Shown here piece by piece: positions 13,377-19,302 of a stretch of 19,302 nucleotides of DNA. Under the pieces are notes generated by a model that was not told the origin of the DNA, ran no database searches, and was given only the letters and a program-made list of their open reading frames with translations. This DNA comes from an uncultured Muribaculaceae bacterium (GTDB lineage: Bacteria > Bacteroidota > Bacteroidia > Bacteroidales > Muribaculaceae), in contig CAJUAR010000057.1 of NCBI GenBank assembly GCA_910584495.1, forward strand, positions 1 through 19,302, written 5' to 3'. The stretch's first letter is position 1. Every line of letters begins with the position of its first letter. The translations under genes and the position numbers were made by a program.

Positions 13377-14993
13377 TTACTGTTTGGGAGTCATCAGTTC
13401 TTTGATGGCAATATATTTTTCGCCCCAGAGCTTGTGAGCTTCCTTGTCGCCGATAATGCTGGCATAGGCCTGTTTGAAAGCATATGCCTGCGAGTAGAGG
13501 TTGAGCTGGTTCTGAGGATTGGCAGGATCCATGTTTGCGGGGTTTGCATCGAGGATTTCAAGCATTTTGTCAAGAGCTTCGACAGCTGCGGCGTTGGGTC
13601 GTTTGTTGTTGCCAGAGATTTCGAGGAATGCCTTACGCTGATACATCACCGGCTGCACTTCGGAAGTGCGATCAATAACCTGGTCGACATATTCAATACC
13701 GCGCTGGGCGAGCTGTTTTGCCTGAACGGTGTCGTTTTCGGAAGCGGCAGCATTGAGGTAGCGGCGGCTCATGTCGAAAAGGTCGTTGAGCGAGGGTTTC
13801 TCCTGCAGTTTGAGGTAAGCATCATAAGCTTCGGCACTTTTGCCATACTGTTTGTTGTTGGAGTAAACCGAGCTTAGATTTTTGAGGAGTTCGCCATTGT
13901 CGGGGTCGCGCTGAGCAGCCACTTCATACTGTACGACTGCAAGAGAATCCTGACCGTTGCCTGTGAGGGCTTCGGCATAGGTCACGTAGTCGTTGGTGGT
14001 GAAGTTACCGCCGGCATTGTCTGCAAAGAATTTCTCGGCACTTGCCACAGCATTTGCAAAGTCACCCATTTTGGTCTGGTCGAGGAAGCGCACACGCTGC
14101 ATCAGGAAGTTGGAAGCGTCGGCGGCAAGGATTTCGTTGGCGATGGCAAGTGATTCGGGATATTTCTCACCCCAGTAGAGAAGCACGGCATAACGGGCCT
14201 TGTCTTCGGGGAAGTGGTTGGGGTTCTGAATGTATTTGCCGTAGAGGTCGGAGGCTTTGCGCCAGTGGTCGGCCTTGAAGTATTTCTCGGCGAGCTCGCG
14301 CTGTGCCATGGCCGACTGGGGCTGCTGGCTCAAGAGTTCTTCGAGCTTCTGGATGGCGAAGTCGCGGTTTACAAAGAAATAAGCGTTAGCAAACTTCACA
14401 TAGCCTTCGGAATTGTTGGGGTCGAAGGTAATTGCCTGTTCGTACTGCTGTGCAGCACCGCCGAAGTCCTGTTTGTCGTATTTCATATCGCCTTCGAGCA
14501 CGTAAATCGAAGGTTCTTTGTCCTTGCTGTCCTTATGTGCTTTGAGAAGGTTTTTGTCAATTTCTTTTGCATAGGCAACGGGGTCGGCGTTGTAGTAAGC
14601 GCGAGCTATAGCCACGGTGAGTTCGGCATTTTTCTTGGCAAGCTTTTGGGCTTCTTTGAAGTAGTCTTGAGCATTGTCCGTGTCTTTGTTAAGCAGAGCC
14701 ACAGCACCAAGGCCCACATAGTTGTAACCGTTAGCGGGATTGAGCTCGCGGCCTTTTTCAAAATCGGCTTGAGCGGCAGCTTTGTCACCTTTGGCCAAAT
14801 TCACCTGTCCGAGATAGTAATAAGCCAGCGACTTATCGGTGTTGGCATCGTTGAGGGTGCGTTCAAGGATGGTCTTAGCATTGTCGAACTGACCGGCTTT
14901 GTAATATTCAATGCCGTCCTTGTAGCCTTGCGTCTGAGCACCGGCAACGAGAGCGCCGGCGAGGAGCAAGGAGAAGAAAAATTTGATTTTCAT
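13377..14993 (-). CDS. Secreted tetratricopeptide-repeat protein
   Basis: The 538-aa product has a signal peptide (cleavage likely after AGA near residue 19, no lipobox) and about nine TPR units. Clear ones are at roughly 20-53, 54-87, 88-121, 165-200 and 365-395, with the small-large hydrophobic pattern and ending in NPAN, DPNN or DPDN. It should be a periplasmic or outer-membrane-associated scaffold. TPR proteins in this position next to a PstS-like lipoprotein are, as I recall, frequent in Bacteroidetes, often after exbB/exbD/tonB genes, which suggests a link to TonB-dependent transport. That role is inferred. The gene is 61 bp after the PstS-like gene. Confidence 0.85.
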   Translation of the reverse strand: MKIKFFFSLLLAGALVAGAQTQGYKDGIEYYKAGQFDNAKTILERTLNDANTDKSLAYYYLGQVNLAKGDKAAAQADFEKGRELNPANGYNYVGLGAVALLNKDTDNAQDYFKEAQKLAKKNAELTVAIARAYYNADPVAYAKEIDKNLLKAHKDSKDKEPSIYVLEGDMKYDKQDFGGAAQQYEQAITFDPNNSEGYVKFANAYFFVNRDFAIQKLEELLSQQPQSAMAQRELAEKYFKADHWRKASDLYGKYIQNPNHFPEDKARYAVLLYWGEKYPESLAIANEILAADASNFLMQRVRFLDQTKMGDFANAVASAEKFFADNAGGNFTTNDYVTYAEALTGNGQDSLAVVQYEVAAQRDPDNGELLKNLSSVYSNNKQYGKSAEAYDAYLKLQEKPSLNDLFDMSRRYLNAAASENDTVQAKQLAQRGIEYVDQVIDRTSEVQPVMYQRKAFLEISGNNKRPNAAAVEALDKMLEILDANPANMDPANPQNQLNLYSQAYAFKQAYASIIGDKEAHKLWGEKYIAIKELMTPKQ

Positions 14994-15054
14994 CTGTTAT
15001 TGACTTAGATATAGTTTATTATTTTTTACACTGTATTTTTGAGGTGGCAAGGTG

Positions 15055-16074
15055 TCAGTTGCTGTCGGGCAATTCCACCTGTATGTTTCGCACATGAGCC
15101 GGGAGTATACCCGTTTTAAGAATGATTTTCTGCCCTATCGGCCCGGTGACGAATGAATAGAACCCACCGGCGACATTTGATGTCGATGCTGTGGTAATCA
15201 TCCATATCTGACGGAACAGAGGATAGGAACCATCGAATATATATTGCTGATATGGCTTGTAGGCCTGGGCATAGCCGGGGCGATAGACCTTGAGCACTTT
15301 CACACGCTGGCTAAGGCCGGTGCCGATCACAGGTTCGTCACCGAGTACGCTCTTGGCAAGGTCTTCGCGGCTCACATCGGGTTTGTCGAGGTCGGAAGTA
15401 ATCCAGCTCACGCCGAGTACGCCAATCGCATTCGGGTCCTTTTCAACCACATTGAACACATCTTGGACCGAGCCGGCTGCGAAGACTGTCGGACCCAGCG
15501 GTTGCCCCTGAAGGAGCGAATCGCTCAGATATGTGGCAAGGCTGGAGCCGGACTTGTCGAGCACCACTTTGATTTTGCCACGGTCCGAAGGCTGGAGCTG
15601 GTTCCACTCGTTGGTTGAACCGGAAAGGATGTCGCCAAGCTCTTTGACGGACACTTTCTCCACATTGTTTTTGGGATTTACGATGAAAGCCACGGCATCG
15701 ACGGCAATTTTTGCCGAGCGTACGTTGACGTTGGCTCCGCGTTCGTTTTTATATCTGGCCTTGAGGGCTTTCTTTTCCTGAGGTGTAATGTCGCGACAGG
15801 CCACGATGGTGCGGGTATTGAGGCTGAAAAGCGAATCGAAAGCCTCGGCCTGAGTGCCGTATCGGACAAGAATGTGGGCATCGGGATACTGGTACTCAAA
15901 CACATCCACTTCCTGCTTGAAGATATTTTCAAAACTGTCGTCGCACACCATGGTTGTGGTGCCCGATGTCGACGAATGAGGGTCTTTCTCGTATTTTAGG
16001 CACGAAGTCAACGCCAAGGCAAGGACAGCCCCGGCGCCAACGGCTAAAAGTTGAGTTATTTTGTGTCCTGTCAT
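15055..16074 (-). CDS. PstS-like phosphate-type substrate-binding lipoprotein
   Basis: The 339-aa protein has a lipoprotein signal ending at Cys25 (LALTSC). It then has a PBP-like fold of the phosphate ABC transporter binding-protein type: VDAVAFIVNPKNNVEKVSVKEL, the ILSGSTNEWNQL segment and DKSGSSLATYLSD are typical of PstS-like proteins. No pstCAB genes lie beside it, so it may be a phosphate sensor or binding protein in a TonB/ExbBD-type locus rather than part of an ABC transporter. It is 6 bp after the small membrane protein gene and followed by the TPR gene, so the three are probably cotranscribed. Confidence 0.85.
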   Translation of the reverse strand: MTGHKITQLLAVGAGAVLALALTSCLKYEKDPHSSTSGTTTMVCDDSFENIFKQEVDVFEYQYPDAHILVRYGTQAEAFDSLFSLNTRTIVACRDITPQEKKALKARYKNERGANVNVRSAKIAVDAVAFIVNPKNNVEKVSVKELGDILSGSTNEWNQLQPSDRGKIKVVLDKSGSSLATYLSDSLLQGQPLGPTVFAAGSVQDVFNVVEKDPNAIGVLGVSWITSDLDKPDVSREDLAKSVLGDEPVIGTGLSQRVKVLKVYRPGYAQAYKPYQQYIFDGSYPLFRQIWMITTASTSNVAGGFYSFVTGPIGQKIILKTGILPAHVRNIQVELPDSN

Positions 16075-16080
16075 ATAGTC

Positions 16081-16338
16081 CTAAATATATTCATCAATAC
16101 CTTTGACCTGCCTGTAGGCACGCCAAACGCCATAGATTACAAGCACCACGCCGACAACATAGCGTGTCCATGCCCAGTCGCCGCCCCAATTGAAGAAATT
16201 AATCAGCAACAGTACACCCATGCCGACATAGACGATAATCATAATGATACCGAAAATCGCGCGCATAATATTGTTAGCCTTGCCGGCACCGTCGGTGCTG
16301 CGGTGGTCTGGTCTTTTAGAATAATCTTCCGAGCTCAT
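16081..16338 (-). CDS. Small two-helix membrane protein
   Basis: The 85-aa product has a charged N-terminus and two predicted membrane helices (about residues 24-47 and 58-74) joined by a Trp-rich loop (NWGGDWAWTR). No family is recognised. It sits 6 bp before the PstS-like gene and is probably cotranscribed with it and the TPR gene, so it may belong to the same envelope transport or sensing unit. Confidence 0.75.
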   Translation of the reverse strand: MSSEDYSKRPDHRSTDGAGKANNIMRAIFGIIMIIVYVGMGVLLLINFFNWGGDWAWTRYVVGVVLVIYGVWRAYRQVKGIDEYI

Positions 16339-16383
16339 AGTTCTGCTGTTATTTGAAGTGTAGTTGATAGTCTTGAACCATTT

Positions 16384-16400
16384 GGCGTGCGGGACACGCC
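16384..16400. repeat. Short GC hairpin in the fmt-membrane protein gap
   Basis: GGCGTG (16384-16389) and CACGCC (16395-16400) form a 6-bp stem with a 5-nt loop in the 220-bp gap after fmt. No T-run follows in either direction, so I do not call a terminator. A partial -7 match, TAACTTTA on the minus strand at 16488-16495, is the only promoter-like signal in the gap. Confidence 0.35.
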
Positions 16401-16558
16401 GATGTTATTTTCTATATTCAACACTTTTTTCGCGGCTATTGTTCATTGAAGAGCAAAACGTCGCGCACGTAGATTTCTTTGATGCCGTAAAGTTACGCTT
16501 TTTTCTGCGAATCTGCGAGGTTTTGCAGCCAAATAATAGATTAAAAGCTGTTAAAAAG

Positions 16559-17533
16559 CTATACAAACCAAGGATTCCTGCCGTTTTCGCCAATTCTGAG
16601 GCCGCGAAGGAAGTCGGCACCGCTCATAGCCTTTTTGTTTGCCGGCTGCACGCTCAAAAGCTCGACAGCTCCGTCGGCGGTGCCGCAGAAAGCCCGTTTG
16701 CCGCTAATCTGCAGTTCGCCCGGGGCAAGGGACGGAGCTTCGGGGACAAGACGTGTCGCCAGAATTTTAACGGTTGTTTCGGGCTGTCCCTCAGAGCCGC
16801 CAAATGTCATAGGGGTCCATGCCGCAGGATAAGGCGAGAGGCCTCGGACATGATTGTGGACTTGCTGTGCACTGCCATGCCAGTCGACGCGGCAGTCTTC
16901 TTTAAATATTTTCGGCGCGGGGCATGGCTCTACATCTGCCAGGCTGTCCTGAGGCACGGGCTTGAGGCATCCGGCAGCAAGGTCGTCGACGGTCTTAACG
17001 GTCAGTTCGGCTCCAATGGCCATAAGACGGTCGTAGACAGAGCCCACATTTTCATCGGGACCCACCTCAATACTACGCTGCGCAAGTATGTCGCCGGTGT
17101 CAATCTCATGCTTGAGCATGAAAGTGGTTACGCCGGTTGTGGCATCGCCGTTCATAATGGCGCGATTGATGGGAGCGGCTCCGCGATAGCGCGGAAGCAA
17201 CGAGCCATGAAGGTTGAAGGTGCCCATCGGCGGCATGGTCCACACCACTTCGGGAAGCATGCGGAATGCAATGACAATAAACAAGTCGGCCCCTATGCTG
17301 CGGAGCTCTTCCACAAATTCGGCATCCTTGAGGCTCACAGGCTGAAGGACAGGCAGACCGTGCTCCACGGCATATTGCTTGACGGCGGAGAATGTGGTGT
17401 GCATGCCGCGCCCCGATGCTTTGTCGGGCATTGTTACTACGGCAGCAACGTCATATCCTCCCTCAACAAGAGCCGACAGACTGGCAACCGCAAATTCAGG
17501 TGTTCCAAAAAATACTATCTTAGGTGTATTCAT
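16559..17533 (-). CDS. fmt: Methionyl-tRNA formyltransferase
   Basis: The 324-aa enzyme transfers a formyl group from 10-formyl-tetrahydrofolate to methionyl-initiator tRNA. It has KIVFFGTPEFA at the N-terminus and the catalytic triad Asn107, His109 (NLHGSLLPRYRGAAP) and Asp145 (EIDTGD), then the C-terminal OB-fold tRNA-binding domain (about 205-310). I chose the ATG at 17533; the frame also opens at a TTG two codons earlier, which overlaps the upstream stop. The gene starts 2 bp after the rluA-like stop, so the two are coupled. A tRNA-fMet gene lies at the right end of the window. Confidence 0.97.
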   Translation of the reverse strand: MNTPKIVFFGTPEFAVASLSALVEGGYDVAAVVTMPDKASGRGMHTTFSAVKQYAVEHGLPVLQPVSLKDAEFVEELRSIGADLFIVIAFRMLPEVVWTMPPMGTFNLHGSLLPRYRGAAPINRAIMNGDATTGVTTFMLKHEIDTGDILAQRSIEVGPDENVGSVYDRLMAIGAELTVKTVDDLAAGCLKPVPQDSLADVEPCPAPKIFKEDCRVDWHGSAQQVHNHVRGLSPYPAAWTPMTFGGSEGQPETTVKILATRLVPEAPSLAPGELQISGKRAFCGTADGAVELLSVQPANKKAMSGADFLRGLRIGENGRNPWFV

Positions 17534-17535
17534 AT

Positions 17536-18216
17536 TCAATCTTTTACATTTTCTTCAAGTGCTTTCCACAAGGTGTCGTCAGGCACAGGGGCCGTAACAT
17601 CGATTTGCTTGCCCGATACGGGATGGACAAAACAGATGCGGCGTGCATGGAGCGAGATGCTGCCGTCGGGGTTGCTGCGTTTGTCGCCATATTTAAGGTC
17701 GCCCTTCACCGGACAGCCTATGGATGACAGCTGAACACGGATCTGATGTTTGCGTCCTGTCATCAGATTTACTTCGAGCAGATTATAACGGTCGCTCTTT
17801 GCCACAAGCTTATAGGAGAGCCTTGCCTCCTTTGCTCCGGGCTTGGGCTGCGCCGAAGCATACGATTTGTTGCTGCGCTCAACGGTAGTAATCCAATGTG
17901 TCAGCACCGCTTCGGTTTCGGAGGGAGCATTGCGGGTGATGGCCCAGTAGGTCTTGTGCACGTCGCCGGCAGCGAACATGGCATTGAGGCGCGAAAGAGC
18001 CTTGGACGTTTTGGCAAACATCACCACTCCGCTAACCGGGCGGTCGAGACGGTGCACAACACCCATAAACACGTTTCCGGGCTTGGAATCGCGCTTTTTG
18101 ATATATTCTTTGAGCAATTCGCTCAGTGGTTTGTCGCCGGTTTTGTCGCCCTGCACAATTTCGCCGGCAGCCTTGTTTACAATAATAATATGATTGTCCT
18201 CGTAGAGTATTTCCAT
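17536..18216 (-). CDS. RluA-family RNA pseudouridine synthase
   Basis: The 226-aa enzyme converts uridine to pseudouridine in rRNA or tRNA. It carries the RluA signature HRLDRPVSG (55-63) with catalytic Asp58, the substrate-binding MTGRKHQIRVQL segment and a C-terminal LHARRICFVHP. There is no S4 domain, as in RluA or TruC-like members, so the exact target is open. I chose the ATG at 18216 because MEILYEDNHIIIVNK is the usual start; the frame open to 18291 would run 75 bp further upstream and overlap the preceding gene. It is the middle gene of the phosphodiesterase-rluA-fmt operon. Confidence 0.94.
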   Translation of the reverse strand: MEILYEDNHIIIVNKAAGEIVQGDKTGDKPLSELLKEYIKKRDSKPGNVFMGVVHRLDRPVSGVVMFAKTSKALSRLNAMFAAGDVHKTYWAITRNAPSETEAVLTHWITTVERSNKSYASAQPKPGAKEARLSYKLVAKSDRYNLLEVNLMTGRKHQIRVQLSSIGCPVKGDLKYGDKRSNPDGSISLHARRICFVHPVSGKQIDVTAPVPDDTLWKALEENVKD

Positions 18217-18223
18217 TTTTTTG

Positions 18224-18991
18224 TCAATCCATTTTACTAAGCATATCCAGATGCATCTCGGGGTCGTCGGATGTGATAAAATCCACTCCATTATCTACAC
18301 ACCATTTCATTTGTTCAGGCGTGGTTATTTTCCATGCCTTCACCTTTATGCCGGCATCATGGCAACGGCGGATAAGGTCGGGATTCTTCATCAGAACTTT
18401 GCAACGGAAGTTCAGCCCATGACCTCCCCAGGCAGCCATCTGCTCGGGAAGCACATCTCCGGCAGGATACTGAACACTTGTCCCGGCCGGCACCTGCTTG
18501 ATGAGCGACAGCAAACCGTTGCGGGAGAAAGTGACATACTCCACCCGGTCCTCAAGTCCGAACTGTTTCATCATGGCAAGAGTGCGACGAATCACTTCTT
18601 CCTGACGGCGGTTGCTGTCGTGGGCCTTGATTTCGCACACAAGCCGCACATTCAACGGTTTGGCAACGGTCAGGAACTGCTCAAGCGTAGGCACGGTCTC
18701 GCCGTTCGATAACTTTTGAGCCAAGACTTCGGCAGCGGTGGAATGCTCAATATCAAGCCCGTTGATTACTGCATCGTGGTTGATCACCAGCACATCATCG
18801 GCCGTCACCCACACGTCGAACTCCGAACCGTAGCACCCTATCGAATCGGCCTTGATAAGACCTCGAATCGAATTTTTTGCCGAGCCGGGCGCGTTCCAGT
18901 AGCCTCGGTGCGCAATAACTCCCGGTTTTGCAGCAGCAACGGTCAAAGCCGCGAGCAAGAGCAACATCGTCATCAGTCTGTTCATCTTCAT
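18224..18991 (-). CDS. Secreted glycerophosphodiester phosphodiesterase family protein
   Basis: The 255-aa protein has a signal peptide (about residues 1-21) followed by a GDPD TIM-barrel. It should hydrolyse glycerophosphodiesters, releasing glycerol-3-phosphate and an alcohol in the periplasm. The catalytic histidines His28 (AHRG) and His72 (NHD) and the metal ligands Glu57 and Asp59 (SEFDVW) are present, with another acidic residue in VCEIKAH. The barrel ends with VKAWKITTPEQM and VDFITSDDP, typical of the family. The usual PEN after HRG is replaced by AKN. It is the first gene of a minus-strand operon with the rluA-like and fmt genes (7-bp gap), with a -7 box at 19010-19017. Confidence 0.92.
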   Translation of the reverse strand: MKMNRLMTMLLLLAALTVAAAKPGVIAHRGYWNAPGSAKNSIRGLIKADSIGCYGSEFDVWVTADDVLVINHDAVINGLDIEHSTAAEVLAQKLSNGETVPTLEQFLTVAKPLNVRLVCEIKAHDSNRRQEEVIRRTLAMMKQFGLEDRVEYVTFSRNGLLSLIKQVPAGTSVQYPAGDVLPEQMAAWGGHGLNFRCKVLMKNPDLIRRCHDAGIKVKAWKITTPEQMKWCVDNGVDFITSDDPEMHLDMLSKMD

Positions 18992-19009
18992 TTAAATTTA
19001 ATTAGTCTG

Positions 19010-19017
19010 CAAAATTA
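19010..19017 (-). promoter_or_regulatory. -7 element of the phosphodiesterase-rluA-fmt operon
   Basis: TAATTTTG on the minus strand matches TAnnTTTG and would start RNA near 19004, about 13 nt before the ATG at 18991. No clear TTTG -33 box lies at the expected distance. Confidence 0.45.
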
Positions 19018-19206
19018 ATCATTTTTCGCCGATGAACAGGTTTATGCAATCGTAAAAATATGCCTCGATGTGTACTATGATGAATTGGGCAATAATTATG
19101 CTCACAATGATAGATTCATAAAAGCAAAAATGAGCAACTCTTCAGCAGTTGTAAGTTTGTCAATAGGAAAATAAAGCAGGGATTGTTGTTAAACTATGTT
19201 AAAGCA

Positions 19207-19238
19207 TTTGGACAATTCAGATAGAAGCAGTAATTTTG
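19207..19238 (+). promoter_or_regulatory. Consensus promoter of tRNA-fMet
   Basis: TTTG (19207-19210), a 20-bp spacer and TAATTTTG (19231-19238) match the Bacteroidetes form exactly. The predicted start near 19245 is about 8 nt before the tRNA 5' end. The region between 19018 and 19206 holds no gene I can support. Confidence 0.75.
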
Positions 19239-19252
19239 CAGCGTCAAAACAC

Positions 19253-19302
<50 letters not shown>

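Noticed and set aside
15032..15039. Plus-strand TATTTTTG resembling a -7 box near the 5' end of the TPR gene
   Set aside because: It has no -33 partner, and a transcript would run antisense into the PstS-like gene.
16405..16620. Minus-strand 71-codon frame at the 3' end of fmt
   Set aside because: It overlaps fmt in another frame, and its Lys/Ser-rich translation shows no domain.
16364..17734. Plus-strand open frame of 456 codons opposite fmt
   Set aside because: It is antisense to the well-supported fmt and rluA-like genes and has no recognisable domain.
18217..18291. N-terminal extension of the RluA-like protein
   Set aside because: It overlaps the end of the phosphodiesterase gene, and the family's usual start MEILYEDN is at 18216.

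Overview
The window looks like a piece of chromosome from a member of the Bacteroidales, probably Muribaculaceae-like. The genus is an inference; no phylogenetic marker was compared. The evidence is the repeated use of the Bacteroidetes primary-sigma promoter form (TTTG, about 19-20 bp, TAnnTTTG), lipoproteins with Ser/Asp-rich sequence after the lipobox Cys, a moderately GC-rich coding core with AT-rich intergenic DNA, and Bacteroidetes-style genes such as a PstS-like lipoprotein beside a secreted TPR protein. Most genes lie on the minus strand.

Left part (1-5543). A 23-bp-stem hairpin sits at the left edge. It is preceded on the minus strand by a consensus promoter whose -33 box lies inside a perfect 34-bp dyad, so a short RNA or an mRNA leader probably runs leftwards out of the window. 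Next come trmD (tRNA m1G37 methyltransferase), a small divergent lipoprotein gene, and a minus-strand set asd, CPA2 antiporter with UspA-like tail, SpoU/TrmH methyltransferase. The last two overlap by 4 bp.

Middle, more accessory part (5544-7847). This AT-richer stretch holds a GNAT acetyltransferase preceded by a 52-aa gene in the layout of a GNAT toxin-antitoxin pair. It also holds a 38-residue remnant that resembles the C-terminus of an AlbA_2/RecG-like DNA-binding protein, an uncharacterised lipoprotein with an internal duplication, and a stand-alone small RNA candidate of about 108 nt with a perfect promoter and an intrinsic terminator.

Right part (7848-18991). A membrane-anchored M23 endopeptidase and a MerR regulator form a two-gene operon that diverges from alaS. 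Their two -7 boxes make one perfect inverted repeat. alaS and rarA converge on a shared bidirectional terminator. A small two-helix membrane protein, a PstS-like phosphate-binding lipoprotein and a TPR protein follow each other on the minus strand. A tight minus-strand operon then carries a secreted glycerophosphodiester phosphodiesterase, an RluA-type pseudouridine synthase and fmt.

Right edge (18992-19302). This holds an intergenic region, a consensus promoter and the 5' 50 nt of an initiator tRNA-fMet, the substrate of the Fmt enzyme encoded about 1.7 kb away. Overall the region is dominated by translation and tRNA/rRNA modification (trmD, trmH-like, alaS, rluA-like, fmt, tRNA-fMet). The best candidates for something undescribed are the GNAT/52-aa pair, the two small RNA candidates, the 34-bp dyad and the duplicated lipoprotein.
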